NCBI GenBank assembly: GCA_036365515.1 | Contig: CM070877.1 | Coordinates: 11,848,601-11,912,600 of the forward strand | Reading direction: 5' to 3' | Length of the DNA stretch: 64,000 nucleotides | Source: Torymus aiolomorphi | Taxonomy: Eukaryota > Arthropoda > Insecta > Hymenoptera > Torymidae | In this document: positions 12,120 to 24,539 of the stretch, in pieces | Numbering within the stretch: the first letter of the stretch is position 1 | How the letters are laid out: each line of letters begins with the position of its first letter | Program-made: the position numbers and the translations under genes | Notes under the pieces: model-generated | Told to the model about the DNA's origin: nothing | Database searches by the model: none | The model's input: only the letters and a program-made list of their open reading frames with translations

Positions 12120-12710
12120 CATAGAAACTTTCCTATTGAGTACACTTACAGTACAACGAAATGTCGATACCAAAGCTCATGGCAATAGTCCTACCAGTAA
12201 GCGATAACATCAAACCACCACAACCACCAGTCAACTCAATATTACACCAGCGCTTTTCCAACTATACCCGCTGTCCGCTTCAAATAGCCGCCTTGTACTG
12301 AGAATACACTGAGCGGTGGTTATTCATACCACGCTGTCATGAAAAATTAGCGGGGACATCGATTGTTTCCTCTCCTTCGCTCTTTTTCCAAATAAAACAT
12401 TCAATTCGTCACGAGATGGCTCCTCGCGTGACACGCTTGATTCGCGCATCGACCTGCGTCTCCCGACCATATTTCTCGGAGGAAAAGTATGAGAACGAGA
12501 GAAGAGCGACTGACATTTGTTATTCGCAGAGAGGAATTCGTATTAGTCTTGGGATTTGAGAGTGAAGAAGAGCTAGAAGATGATGTGTACGTGCTGAGAT
12601 GTGCGGCTCGTGATATGGGGAGAGGTGGATTTGGGTGGTATATGATGGGATTGAGGTGGAGTTGTGAAAATGCTGTTTATTAATGTTGGCTTAGTGATGA
12701 ATTTGAAGGC
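12120..12710. other. Skew-switch island 7
   Basis: A+C-rich left arm (12181-12240: C20, G7), centre near 12400-12480, and one of the most G-rich right arms (12601-12660: G29, C3). The 64-codon + frame in the right arm starts after the centre and has no known domain. Confidence 0.65.
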
Positions 12711-13049
12711 TAGTTTTTCTTGATAATAATGCAGTTAGTAACAAAGAAATGGAACGTAACGTATTACAGCATAGGAGAAGCTACCAAGTGTTAATAATTA
12801 AAGGTCAGAATGAAATCAATAAAGTTAACATGGATATAATCCAAAAGGTTAGATATAAATATTCTTTTGATAAAACTGTCTTAAAAAGTACCAAAGATTC
12901 ATTTTTGCGACATTTAAAGCTTGAAATATACTACAACTACAGATGGTACCATAGTTTCCAGATGCCGAAGACCAGGCCCGTAAATCACCATAAGGTCGCA
13001 AGAAATAACGTTCTTTACTTCTTCCAATTTCTTTATACGGCGCTTACGT

Positions 13050-14010
13050 TTAAAAAATTTTCCTATAAGAAACTTTACACACCGATCCCCATCCCCCACA
13101 TCTACTAACCTCCTTTTTCCTCCTCGATACCAAAAAACAGCAACACGCCATTTCCATTCGAGGACTGCACAAAATCTTCCTCTCCCAAAGCTTTCCCTCT
13201 CTCCTCCCAACATTCTTATTCCTCGAAAAACTCTCTGCCACCGACGACTTACTATCTCTCTCTTTCTCTCGGAAAAGCGCGCTACAAAAGCAGTAGCAGC
13301 GGTATCCCCGCACCCTAGAAAAAAGCCTCTGCAGACTCGGCATCCTCTCCTCGTCCTCTCAACCCCCACAGGCGTACATGTATACACACACAGACACCTA
13401 CCTATATGCACACGGCGTCCGCCTCACCCGGGAAAAGCGGGGCGGGAAAGGGGTGAAACAAGCTCGCGCTCGCGAGGGGGGAGGGAGGTAAGCTACCTCT
13501 AGCGGGTGGCAGTGGTGGTGGGGGCCGGGAAAACGGGGGCGGCGCGTCGCGGGCCAATAAGGACGCGGCCGCCCCGCCGCGGCGACAATTCCGCATGCCG
13601 CCCAATAACAAACGTCTTTTGTTGTTGCTGCTGCTGCTGCTACTGCTGCTTGCCGGCGGTTGGAAAAAGACGTGGGTGGGGCATCGCGGCGCTGGCAGTA
13701 GTAGTAGTAGTAGTTTTCCTCGCGTGTTTTTCTTTTTTGCGGGTGATGGTGGCGGTGGTAGCGGCGTCTTTGCGCGCGAGGCAGCGTCAACAGAGAAAGA
13801 GAGAGGGAGCTGACGCTGCAGCCGTTTGGAAGACGGTTGTCTGTTTCTTTTTTTTCTGCGGTGGTGGTGAGGAGAGGGTTTTTTTGTGGCGATGGCGGTG
13901 GTTGTTTAAGGTATTGATATTTTTCAGAGGGAGTGCGGTTGTGGCGGCGGCGATCGATAAATCGAATGCGAAGGTATTATTTGTAGTGTACGTGTTGCGT
14001 GAAAAATAGA
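13050..14010. other. Skew-switch island 8 with triplet runs
   Basis: Left arm 13081-13140 has C26 and G3. The CpG-rich core at 13390-13600 is followed by CTG-type triplets (13621-13650) and GTA triplets (about 13696-13714). Right arm 13861-13920 has G26 and C2. Frames of 165 and 167 codons on opposite strands are Arg- or Val/Cys-rich translations of these arms and are not called as genes. Confidence 0.65.
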
Positions 14011-14204
14011 AGTGGATGACGGTCAAGTAGTACGAATCAAAATGGTTTGTTTTACGATTGTTTTTATAGACGGTATATTTGCAATGAAAATTTTGTTCTC
14101 CATTATGCAGGAATGCAGAGGAAAAATAAGTGGTATCAAGTAGCATATATACATGCGGAATAAAAAAAATACCAAAATTCGTAATTTATTTCTAAGAATA
14201 TTTA

Positions 14205-14225
14205 TGTGTGTGTGTGTGTGTGTGT
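14205..14225. repeat. (TG)n microsatellite, about 10 units
   Basis: Short pure TG array between islands 8 and 9. Confidence 0.95.
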
Positions 14226-14269
14226 ATCAATACACTATTTAATCATCTATTTTTGTACATTATGTATCC

Positions 14270-14800
14270 TACGCTACTCCCACTCTACACCCTCTCAAAC
14301 CACAAAATTAAAAAAGAAAGCTTCTCTCACCCCACGGACCCATCCACTAAAATTCCGGTCGTCTCCTCGCGCGCAAAACTCGCTCCGCTCCGCGAAATAA
14401 AAGAGCAGCGACGTAGTTAACGCGACCGGGGCGCGGATAAATATTCATTGACGTCTTCATCAGGACTTTTATGACTCGCTGGGGCGAATCCGTAAGAGAA
14501 AGACTTTTCTCTTCTTCTTCTTCTGCGCCCACGAGTGCTTTGCCTTCTTTTACGAGTAATTGCATTTTGCATTAAGAGGTATAGCGCGCGAGAGGAGTGG
14601 GGGTGTAAGGAAAAGGGTTAGCGCGGTTTTCGCGCACTGCACAGGATTCCGAGGGGATTCGGAAGAGTGCGAGGCTGTTGGTATAGGTGCTGGGGATCGA
14701 TGTTTGTGCGAATTGATTAGACGTGTGGATATAGGCAGTAGAAAAAGATCGAGTTGGTCAGACAGGGCGAAGGAAGTGTGAGGGATTAAAGGTGTTAGTG
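14270..14800. other. Skew-switch island 9
   Basis: Left arm 14281-14340 has C23 and G4; right arm 14701-14760 has G19 and C5. The CpG-rich centre is at about 14350-14450. A CTT-rich pyrimidine run (about 14503-14524) interrupts the right side. Confidence 0.6.
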
Positions 14801-15223
14801 GAATATTTGAAATATTTCTGAACTCAAACACGTGTGGATCGTAAAATATGGCAGCTTTCTAGTTTTCCTGAATTCTTTTTTTCACATTTTCAAGAAGCTT
14901 ATTTGCATTTTTTTAATGACACTTTTATTGATCCACAAAATAACTTGAAACATTTTCTAAAAAAAATTCATGTCTATAAATACGTCTCACCTGACGTTAA
15001 AAATACACTTATTCTCCAATTACACCATGCGCGGGAAATTAAAATATCTATTTGAATATTAATATTTATAAGCAAAGAAATAAACCCGCGCGTATCTCGC
15101 ACAATACACAAGGATCGACAATTGTCGTTTCGTTATCGCTGTTTGGTTAGTTTGCGTCGCGATAACGCGCGCAAGTCTGCGTCAATTATATGTGTATCCG
15201 AAAATTTCTTTATCTTCGAATAA

Positions 15224-15226
<3 letters not shown>

Positions 15227-15295
<69 letters not shown>
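15227..15295. repeat. (AG)n microsatellite, about 34 units
   Basis: Pure AG array in AT-rich DNA. The translated Ser-Leu run on the opposite strand is an artefact. Confidence 0.98.
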
Positions 15296-15301
<6 letters not shown>

Positions 15302-15330
15302 TAGATTATAGATAACTTTTATTCGCTTTG

Positions 15331-15455
15331 GTGGCAAAATTATAAGATACATGAATTGATCAAGTAATGCAGTAATACAGATAGTAGCAAAATTTATATA
15401 ATATATGAAAAATAATAGCACATCGATACAACCAGTAGCAAACTTTATAGAATAT
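15331..15455. repeat. Degenerate tandem repeat, period about 51-53 bp
   Basis: A block close to GTAGCAAAATTTATAGAAT recurs with variants starting at 15331, 15384 and 15435. Sequence between the blocks is poorly conserved. It lies just downstream of the AG array. Confidence 0.45.
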
Positions 15456-15920
15456 GCATAGAAATATAGAGAAAAAACCGATAAACGCTGCCGGATTGTT
15501 ACATAAAATACTCTTTGGTAAAACCATTTTACAATATTAATAAGACAAGACGTTTATGAAGAAAAAATGTCGAAAGTATACAAATAAAAAAAAATAAATT
15601 TAAAATACGTGTCAAAGTTTTTTTTTCTTAAAAACTATTATATAATTCGAAGCACATTTACTACGAAGCATCACAGATGTATATTTATATATCACAGATA
15701 TAAGTCAGGCGTCGAGTAACGAAATAGAATTTTTAGACCAGTAGGTCGAGTCTTAAAATTTAGAGACTAGAATAAATAAGTATTTACTGAAGGTGTTAAA
15801 GGTCGAGACCGAGAAAGTAGTTACGCGCTGCCCTCTTAAATGCATGATAGGTGGTAGATGACGCAGGGAAGAGGGGGGAGAGTTCCATAATGGAGCACAT
15901 TGAACTTGGAAAGTTCTGTC

Positions 15921-16108
<188 letters not shown>

Positions 16109-16203
16109 GTCTGCTGTATCGGCGCGTACACGCACGAGCGCAAATATCGAATGACCAACTTGTCAAAGATTTTAAAAGTACCAACTTTGAATGTAAAAAA
16201 TTC

Positions 16204-16242
16204 ATGTATGTAGTGGAAAGTATGATGTATGTAGTGGAAAGT
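16204..16242. repeat. Two-copy direct repeat, period 21 bp
   Basis: ATGTATGTAGTGGAAAGT occurs at 16204-16221 and 16225-16242, perfectly repeated, about 100 bases beyond the long GA array. Confidence 0.85.
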
Positions 16243-16259
16243 GAGATGTAGCACGTGCG

Positions 16260-17500
16260 TGGTTAATGTACAAAACGGGAGACGTATATGTATGTACTTC
16301 TATTCTTTTACGCTAATGTGACTGATATCATTGCAATTCATTCATAGAAATATTTTATAATTATGTGTATAAATAAATACCATGAAGTTTTGTAGAAATA
16401 TAAACATTCTTTAAATTCGCAAAAAAATTAGCATTTTTTCAAAGTTAATAATCACAACACCATTATCATAAATTTTATTCGATTTCTCAATCTCTTTTTA
16501 AGATACTTTACATTTTTCGCAGAAAAATTATCCTTAAATTATTTTTACCTTGTTAAATATTTTTTTTTTTTTAAGAAACAATAAATTTTGAAAATCGAAA
16601 CAACTCACCTTATATTTACCACGACCAATAAAAAGATACGAGTCGAAGTAACGGCACTTTATGAGAGTCAAAGACAAAAGTCGAGCGAGGGGAGGGGGAA
16701 AGGGGGCACAAAATTGAAATCCTCTCCGGGTGAGTAGCGCGGGGGCCAACTCGTAAAAAGTTTAAACGTTTCGCCCTGTGTGTCGCTGCCCTCGCCTCGC
16801 CTTTTCCAATATAAACTAGCTGCTCAAGTGATTGACTTCGCGAAAGTTGAATGTGTATACAGTTGTATACAACTGAGATGACTGATGTGTTGCGTAGGAA
16901 CTTGGTGACTAATGAAAAGTTGTGTATATTCATATTACTTATAGGATATGATAAAAATACTAGAATTTGTTTTCTGTAATAGTTCGTAAGTAGCGTACTA
17001 ACGTTGCGATAAATTACAGAAAATAGAATTCATTACTAAAAATTTTATAATAATAATTATGTTTATTGAAAGTGACAGAGACTTAAAATTTGAATTCCAC
17101 CACCAGAAGTTTATAAAAAGTAACTGAATACCATTATTCATTAATTTTCAATCACTTATGCAGTTTTCACGAGCGAGAGAAAAAGTAGCTTCACCTATCA
17201 TTCTTTAATGCCCCTTCAAGATAAGATTATTCAATTCATTATTTTGGGTTATTTTAAGTATTGGCGTGAAGTAATTTTTTAAGTGCCGCATGATGCATTG
17301 AAATCATATAAATGAGAATAGTGGAAGAATAAATTATTTAACAGAATCTATAAAAATGTCCATATAAATTAATCTCCAATATTGCTTTTAAAATTGTTAG
17401 GAACGAACCTTGAAGGAAATATTTAAGTTCGACAAATAGTTTGTATCAATCTCAATGGATTTTAAAACTAAAAATGATCTAATGACTACTATTTATCGTA
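16260..17500. other. AT-rich stretch; a mixed GC patch at 16600-16900
   Basis: Mostly AT-rich. The patch at about 16680-16800 carries three G runs (16689-16692, 16694-16698, 16702-16706) and CG-rich sequence, then G+T-rich sequence to about 16960. It loosely resembles an island but lacks a clean C-rich left arm. No gene is supported. Confidence 0.35.
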
Positions 17501-17539
17501 ATTAGTATCATAACCCTTTATGTGAAAAAATGTCTACGA

Positions 17540-17870
17540 ATATGCTCACATATACCAAAAATCAAGAACAATTTCCAACAGCATAACAGATCCCTAATTA
17601 TCCTGTCTCTCCTCTCTCCGCAGGCGACTGCGATCCCTCGAAACACACCGCGCGAGAAATCACGGGAGCTTACGCGTTTGATCCGCCGATATCAAACCTC
17701 GCGCGCCCGCGAGCTGACTCTTCTTTTACTCGCGCTTCTTTTATTCCCTGTTTCGGGTAATTTCGCGGTTGCGTGGGTTGATAAAGCTTGCGGGGGGTTT
17801 GGGAAGAATATTGCATAAGGTTGGGATCTGGGGCTGTAAGTTAATTGTTTAGTGATTTTATTGTATAACT
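17540..17870. other. Skew-switch island 10
   Basis: A short island. The C-rich arm ends in a pyrimidine tract with CAG near 17623 that looks like a 3' splice site, then a CpG-rich centre (about 17650-17720) and a G-rich arm (about 17755-17850). The sequence after the CAG stays open on + to 17818 but resembles no known protein, so no exon is called. Confidence 0.5.
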
Positions 17871-18059
17871 AAAAAATCTGAACATTCACTATATTATAAA
17901 TAATGGTAAAAGTTTTGAGCTTTCGCACTAAATCTATTCCAAAAAAGGTTTCATTTTTAGGCACGACCGCTACTCGGGAGAGCTTTATAATTTTACCAGA
18001 GCGAAAATTGTCGGAATTCAAATACTGAAAATTTAATGTGTAAAAACCATTTTGCACTG

Positions 18060-18520
18060 AGAGTGAGTAAGTTTTAAGGGGACGCCGAACTTGCCTGTTT
18101 TACCATCTGACAAACAATTCAGCAAAATCAGTTTTTCAAAGTTTTCTTTTGAACGAATGAATGGATTCTTTTGAAATTTTACAAGGTTGTAGGAGATGGA
18201 AAAATGAAGTGCGGACAGCTCCCCAAAACATAAAAACTCACAAAAAAAAGAAAAATTCTACTTACGCTTTCTGCTGCATTCATACCGCGACGTTAGTGAT
18301 CTGATCTAGCTGTACGTTCCGTATGTAATCAAGTTACCTGATTATCTCAATGAATTTTCGATCGATTCCATCAGAATTGCGAGCAAATGCTCCTTTAATT
18401 GTACCTAACCGGTGGTCCTCTATTGAGAAAGATCGATGAAAAAGTTTAGGAATACGATCACAAAGAAAAATTTCAAAAAATCGATTTTTAAGCGTAATGC
18501 TTAGAAAATTAATTTTTCCG
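18060..18520. other. Unclassified sequence upstream of hairpin element copy 1
   Basis: AT-rich sequence without gene features, immediately next to three repeat structures. It may be the remainder of a larger interspersed repeat, but I cannot delimit ends from this window. Confidence 0.3.
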
Positions 18521-18705
18521 CCCTTTAACCTCAAAATGCCATCTTAAATGTCATTTTGCGGCCTCGGACGGAAAAATACGTTACTGAAACGTGGACGTAA
18601 GAGAATTTTTACCTCATGCGACTTTTCGACCTCGCTTCGCTCGGCCGAAAAACGTCGCATGAGGTAAATAATCCTCTTCCGCCCGCGTTAGTAATATACT
18701 ATTAA
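18521..18705 (-). mobile_element. Hairpin element family 2, copy 1 (about 185 bp)
   Basis: A strong stem-loop with arms from about 18587 and to about 18690 carries TACCTCATGCGAC against its complement, with CG-rich stem-loop bases at the tip. Read on the - strand it starts with TTAATAGTATATT (18693-18705) and ends after the hairpin with a block containing TTTTGAGGTTA. The same parts, order and spacing occur in copy 2 on the + strand (187 bp). It is probably a nonautonomous DNA element; the family name is unknown. Confidence 0.55.
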
Positions 18706-18823
18706 GTCAATATCTATACATCTATCTGCTAAAACTAATTATAAGACACCTTTTTCTTGTTGGGCATTTTTTGCTACGAGCAATATTTGCCAATACAACT
18801 GCGAAAAGCAGCTAAAAAGGTTA

Positions 18824-19228
18824 AAAATGGACGATTTTCGGCTATATAACCTGACAGGGTTTAACTTTACACAAATATGTTAAATGTAAAAGTTGTAGAT
18901 TATAATAAAACAAAACTTTTTCTCATTTAACATTTTCATGTACAGCCAATTCCTGACGAGTTAGATCTTTAACAACGATTTTAAACGCTTAAATATACAT
19001 AAAATGGACGATTTTCGACTATAACTTGACATGATTTAACTTTACACCAATATGTTAAATATAAAAGTTATAGATTATAATAAAACAAAACTTTTTCCCA
19101 CTTAACATTTTCATGTACAGTCAATTCCTGACGAGTTAAACCTATAGAAACAATTTTTAATGCCTAAATACACCTGAAATAGTCGATTTTCGCTTATTGT
19201 TCAAGGATTTGACTTTACACAAAAATGC
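18824..19228. repeat. Tandem repeat, 177 bp unit, about 2.3 copies
   Basis: Unit 1 starts at 18824 and unit 2 at 19001, both with AAAATGGACGATTTTCG, followed by highly similar stretches (shared AACTTTACAC and TTCCTGACGAGTTA). A diverged third partial unit starts near 19176. The unit length lies in the range of satellite monomers, but only these copies are present here. Confidence 0.8.
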
Positions 19229-19261
19229 AAGATTTTCCTGAGAAGTGCGATCGTACCTATA

Positions 19262-19334
19262 ATGTAAAAACGAAGTTTTTACATAGACAGCGGGGGGTTG
19301 GCGCACGATATCGCACAGGAGGGTGCGACCCCCC
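19262..19334. other. Two adjacent stem-loops
   Basis: The first is a perfect 10 bp stem with a 3-base loop (ATGTAAAAAC at 19262-19271, complement at 19275-19284). The second pairs a GGGGGG run and CGCAC (about 19292-19306) with GTGCGACCCCCC (19323-19334). They abut the end of the 177 bp repeat tract and may be the terminal structure of that repetitive unit. Confidence 0.55.
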
Positions 19335-19379
19335 TAGTTACTAAACAATAATTTTCCAAGTATTCTTAATACAAATCAT

Positions 19380-20060
19380 AGGTATACCACAAAAATAAAT
19401 AAATTCAATAACACGCCAATACCCAGAATCCATTCCCCGTTATCAAATCCAACTCTAGCAATCACACCGTACAAATCACTATAAACAAAAGCACCGTGCG
19501 AGCATTCCAAAATTACCATCGATTTGCTTTTCTTGTTTGCCGACGAGTTACGCGAGTTTGTGCGATCAAATTAAACAATTTACTCCGCCGCGACTGTTGA
19601 GATAATCCAGCGCGTCAATGAGATGCAATAATCTACGATAATCCAGCGCCGAAAGTGTGTATGCGCGTGCGCGCGTGCGTGTGTATATACAAGCTAATAA
19701 TAAACCTGTTGCGTCGACGCGCGCCGCCGCCGCGTATTATAGTGCAGTACATAATGCCAGCGTCATATGTCAGAGCTCACGAGAGGCAGCGAGGCGAATC
19801 ATTTTCACAGGAAAATTCGAGCGCTGGTATTGTGTATGTGTGTGCGCGCGCGCGATTGATGCGTGATTGTTGCGTAAACGGTTTATTTCGAGTGGCGTTA
19901 TTGAGTATAGTGCAGTTTACGCTTTGTTATGCGCATAATGAAGAGATTATGTTTGTTGCTTATTTTGAAACGAGGAGATATGAATTTAAAATAATGTTAT
20001 TTTATTTTTTTCTTATTATTGTTTTCCTATTTTTCAACTGGTGATGCTTTTATATTATCA
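19380..20060. other. Skew-switch island 11
   Basis: A+C-rich left arm (19441-19500: C18, G6), CpG-rich core at about 19550-19760, and G+T-rich right arm (19830-20000) with TG/CG alternation. The 129-codon + frame through the core has no recognisable domain. Confidence 0.6.
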
Positions 20061-20249
20061 GGTTGTATTGTTACTGTCCCTTATTTTAGGTATTTGAAAA
20101 TAGATTGTTCAGATTTAAAATTGTTGTTATCTTGTTACGAGAGATAACGAATTTAATATAATACTGAACTTTAATAATTAGTAAACATGCTTACAATTGT
20201 AACACTAATGTTAAAATTTTTTAATTAATATTATTTTAAAAAAAGTATA

Positions 20250-20740
20250 CACTTAAACCCATGCCAAATATCCATTCTTAAAACCTTTAGACCCCATCCA
20301 ATCGACGCCGAAAAAAAAAAACTCTCCGATAAACCTCGTTGCGCGCATCGATAGCTCCCGCGAGAGAACGAAGAATATCACGCGACTAAAAAATCAACAT
20401 CCATTTATCTCGCGGCGCGCATATTGCGGGTAAATAAAAAATAACAGACTCTCTCGCGCGCGCGCAATCGAGAGAGAACACATGCGTACAATGCGCGCGC
20501 AAACAATTCGCGAAAAGCTTTTATCGGACTGCCGCCGCTGCTGCTGCTGCTGTCCCGACAAAAGTCTTTTCGATTCTGCTGCTCGATGTGGATTTTTTGC
20601 CTCTCTTCTTATTTCTGCGGGATTGAATCTTGGGAATTCGCAGAGGACGCTATAGGTTGTCGGATGGTATAAATAGATCTGTTTATCAGAAAAATGTTTA
20701 GCATTCGTTCCATTGTGATTGGGAGTACAGACTTTGCTGC
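20250..20740. other. Skew-switch island 12
   Basis: C-rich left arm (about 20255-20340), a core with alternating CG (about 20454-20464) and CTG triplets (about 20536-20551), then a G+T-rich right arm. A TATAAATA sequence at 20668-20675 lies in the right arm and could serve rightward transcription; no good initiator follows it. Confidence 0.5.
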
Positions 20741-21019
20741 GAATTTTTCCTGCTTAATAAGCAGTTTTAGTAGGAAAGTGGTAAAAGTATTGGCATTTTT
20801 TGTTAATAAATTATTAGAATACAGTTGTTCAATAGTGATTTCGCATTCTCGAATTTTTGTACAAATTTTATATGAAAACGTATTTCTCAATGATATTCCA
20901 CATAATTAAAATAAAAATATTAAAGATGGTTAAGATTCTCAGGAAAAATAATTCTCTTGTAATACAGTAAATAGTTCCTATAAAAAGAGCAACAACAATT
21001 ACCGAAAACATGACAATTA

Positions 21020-21560
21020 TCATCAACTCACGTGCGTTCCAACCATATTCCTACAACAAAAAATATTTCCCAAGCTCCATGTAAATTATTTTCCCGCTCA
21101 GGCCCCCACCTCCCCCAAATTTCCTCCTCCTCAGCGGCACAAAATTCCCATTCTGTGTGTGCATTAGGTACAGCACACGGAGCGGCCGAAACTTTTCCCG
21201 ATAATTCGCTCGCTCGCTCGCCTCTATTTAATTTGAAAGTAGCCAGTGCGCGCCTGCAAAGGAGGAGGAGGAGGCGACGGAAACGACGCTGACTGGCTTG
21301 TTTCTCGATATGCCGATGTAACTATTATTACTTATATTGCCGGGAGGCTTCACACGAGGGAGGCCGATGCGTTTATTAGATTGCCAGGTTTATTAAATGC
21401 GCGGGGCGCGTAGGTTCGTTTTCTTTATTTTGGATAAGAGAGTGAGTGAGCTCGTCAGCGGTTTGTACGCGGAGAAAGGGGTGAGAGCTGTTTTGTTAAT
21501 AAGGAAAGCGCTTAGCTGCTGGTTTCGAAAGTGGATTGGCGCTTTTGTCTCGATTGATTT
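21020..21560. other. Skew-switch island 13
   Basis: Strong C-rich left arm (about 21030-21170), centre near 21180-21300 with a GAG triplet run, and a G-rich right arm to about 21540. Confidence 0.55.
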
Positions 21561-21759
21561 ATGCAAGCGGATGTATTAAGGAAATTAATGAATATATATA
21601 TGAAGGTGTTTTTTTATTTATTAATTATATTTATTACCACCATTTTGTCTCTATTTTTTGCTCTTTATTAGTATTGACTTTAACGAATACCAAACTTATT
21701 TTAATCATTTTAATCTCGCGTTACCACAAACATTGTCGAAAACAACATACAAATAAAAT

Positions 21760-21899
21760 TAAACAACTTAGGAGAAACATTACTTTTTCCAGCCAACGCG
21801 AGAATAACACTAAAAACCTTGCTATCGGCGCGCGCGCATAAGTATTCGATATCACCTCGCCTCGTCGAGAGCAGCGAAAGACACGGCGCGCAGAGATAA

Positions 21900-21934
<35 letters not shown>

Positions 21935-22270
21935 GAGCACGAAGGGATAGAGAGACGGCGGGAGAGACGTTTCCACTATTGATCATCGAGGCTCGCGGCG
22001 CGCAATGCTAATCATGCCCACTGCGCCACCCCCGCCTTTAAACCGTTCGACTGCTCGCGAGAGGTTCTCTTTCTCTTTTTAGAGAGAGGCTGCGTGACAC
22101 GGACGCGCGAGATATCGACGCCGACGGCGTTCTTTTCTTCGTCGAGACGGGGGGAGGCGTTTTTTGTGTGGGGGTGTTGATTTTGCACCGCGCGCAGGTG
22201 TAGTGTGTGTTTTCAAGTAGGAAGGTGTATAGCTTTGGAAATGTAGGCTAGGTAATAGTAATTTGCATAA
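21760..22270. other. Skew-switch island 14 with CAG run
   Basis: A+C-rich left arm (about 21760-21830), a CpG-rich centre holding the CAG triplet array, then a G+T-rich right arm (about 22150-22250) with long GGGG runs. Confidence 0.5.
21901..21932. repeat. (CAG)n trinucleotide array, about 10 units
   Basis: Pure GCA/CAG array, the longest triplet array in the window. It is not inside a credible coding frame. Confidence 0.95.
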
Positions 22271-22439
22271 TAATCAACTATTTCTTGATTTGGCGTATAT
22301 AACTTCGTACATAAATATATGCTACGTGTTTCTGATTAAATAGTTGATTCGCGGATGAATCTATAGTTGCGTTTTACTTCTGCCTCGATACTGTAATGGC
22401 GTGTTCAGGCATCGAAGTAAACGCCGTTTGCCACGTATC

Positions 22440-22720
22440 TATAACAATTTCATGTAATATAGTGAGAAAATAGGTATAGTATAAATATTACAAGGAGGTG
22501 TTGTGAAGGTGCAATAGACTAAAAACCCAAAAAACTTGCGATAATTTACAGAAAATTTTACAATATAGTATAGTAAATATTTCCATAAATTATGGTAATA
22601 TTTTGGATTTTAGAATCTGGGGTAGTTTTACGAGATAATACGGTACCTTTTGCAAAAATTTTCATAATTATTACTAAATTTTTTCCTCAGTGTAATATAC
22701 TTACTTATTTTTACTATGAT
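22440..22720. other. AT-rich patch with a short inverted core
   Basis: Arms at 22576-22588 and 22590-22602 pair at 12 of 13 positions. The surrounding AT-rich sequence may be a worn transposon end, but no second terminus was found. Confidence 0.25.
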
Positions 22721-22739
22721 ATCGTCAACAATGTGAATC

Positions 22740-23130
22740 AATAACGCACGTCCACAACAAAACCTTAGAAAATTTACTCTCTAAATATAACGACAACAAT
22801 CTCAAAACAATAAACACCCTAAACCATCCTCTTTCTAAAAAAATCCCCAAAATTCGCAGCAGCTCTTAATTTCATTATCCCGAGCCGTTCAAACAAAGCG
22901 GATCGCCCACCGCGTACGTCATGTGGGTCGTCGGTCGTATAGGTACCTCGATTCTCGCCGTCTCTCCTGATTTTCGCCGCTCTGTGCATATAGTTCTCGC
23001 GTCGGCGAATTAATTTGCTTCTTGTGCATCGGGGAGTGTAAACGTAGTGGTGAGTGGCTGCCTTGTTTCATAGTGATATATTGTTGAAAAATTGTGGAAA
23101 GTCGTTGAAGTGTTGCGATCATTTTTTTAA
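22740..23130. other. Skew-switch island 15 (compact)
   Basis: Left arm 22801-22860 has C20 and G2. Right arm 23041-23100 has G17 and C5. The CpG-rich centre is at about 22880-23000. Confidence 0.6.
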
Positions 23131-23219
23131 AGGATCAAGGGGTACTTAATATTTAAAAATACGGTTTCAAGAAATCGTATTTATTTGTACCAGATTATTA
23201 ATAGAATGAAAAGTATAAA

Positions 23220-23900
23220 TAATACTAGTACGCGTAAAATCTACAACCGCGATCAGCATAAGAAAAATAAAAATATTTGTTTTGTCAAACCTTACAATTT
23301 ACATCGCGCGTAAAATATAAATAAAAAAAAAGAAGTTCGATACTCCTACCGAAGCTCAACCGTATCCATTAACAATAAAAAATCCTCATTCGCATGCTAA
23401 ATTTGCCCTTCGACTTCCACTCGCGCGCCGTTTAGGCGGCCTTAAACGCGCGGAAGTTTCTTTCTCCTCTCGCTCTCCCGAAAAAAAGAAGAAAAGAACG
23501 AAGCGGCAGCAGCAGCGGCAAGCGCGAAATCCGGCGGAATGACTAAAGGCGCGCAAACTTTTTCCTCTTATATTTATTGCCAACACTTCGGGGGTCGCGC
23601 GCGGGGCAAAAAGTGCAGAGCCAGCGGGATCGCCCGTATCTATATGTGTGTGTGTGTGTGTGTGTACGGTACGCGCGTTACACAGAGGGCGCCTCGGACG
23701 GATACGAAATCCGCCTACGTATTTGCTCGCGGGATGTGAAGGAGAGAGAAGAGTAGTACCTTCGGTATTGGAGGGGCGAGACGAGTGGGTGTCGTTTGCG
23801 TTTGGTTTGTTGGTGCGAGTATATATATTCTTTTGGTAAATTTATTGAGATGAGCATCAGAAGTTAAGGAGGAATGTAATGGTGATGAGGTTTTAAAGTG
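23220..23900. other. Skew-switch island 16
   Basis: C-rich left arm (about 23330-23480), CpG-rich core (about 23410-23640) and G-rich right arm (about 23730-23900). It contains a TG array at 23645-23665. Confidence 0.5.
23645..23665. repeat. (TG)n microsatellite, about 10 units
   Basis: Pure TG array at the start of the G-rich arm of its island. Confidence 0.95.
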
Positions 23901-24039
23901 TAAGATGTGTAATTTTTATACTAAAAAAATTATTACTGTATGAAGAATGACAAATTTGCTGTTAGCAAGAAGAGGGTTAATCCACATTATTTTGTTAATG
24001 ATGAAACATGAGTATTTTATTTATTCGCTCTTCTAAATA

Positions 24040-24340
24040 GTACTAAATCACTTTTCCCTCCCACCACAAACACAACCCCACCCAGCATCTAGCTCGGTAA
24101 GAAGAAACTTTGATATTCCCATACGCGCGTGTCTCCTCCTTCGGTAGGTATATATCACAGCACGCGGGGATGTTTTATTCGACGATGTCAGCAGGCGAGA
24201 TATTAAGCGCGAGCGCGGAATTACGTTCGGTGTCGAGGAGGATTTGACTTTTCGCGCGCGAAAAATCTGGGATGCTTGAGAGAATGGAAGGAAGGTACAA
24301 AAAGGATCGACTTGTTTAATTTCGTGCTTTGAGTTAGTTT
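24040..24340. other. Skew-switch island 17 (compact)
   Basis: A very C-rich left arm of about 60 bases (24050-24110) and a G-rich right arm (about 24160-24320), with little core between them. Confidence 0.5.
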
Positions 24341-24539
24341 TCAAGGAACTATTTCAATTAGCTCATTGTTTCACGACATTCATTAATTATCAACGATGAG
24401 TTTAAAAACATCATTGTAAAAATTCAAAACTAATGCATAAAGAACTTTTTTTTTAAACTTAATAGACTATATTTACTGTAAATTAAGTAAACCAAAACTT
24501 TTAATAAAAATTAATGAAAAAAAAATTACGTACCCATTA

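Noticed and set aside
16680..16710. G-quadruplex motif
   Set aside because: Only three adjacent G runs; the fourth needed within seven bases is missing.
16600..16960. An additional skew-switch island
   Set aside because: A G-rich block precedes a C-rich block inside it, so the polarity is not clean.
17623..17818. Coding exon after a good pyrimidine-rich 3' splice site
   Set aside because: The sequence after the CAG has no recognisable protein similarity, and pyrimidine tracts ending in CAG are expected by chance in C-rich arms.
18824..19228. CRISPR-like array
   Set aside because: The 177 bp units are contiguous tandem repeats without short repeats and unique spacers, in a eukaryotic context.
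22440..22720. Another MITE suggested by the short AT-rich palindrome
   Set aside because: Only one 13-base inverted pair in AT-rich DNA; no matching termini or target duplication found.
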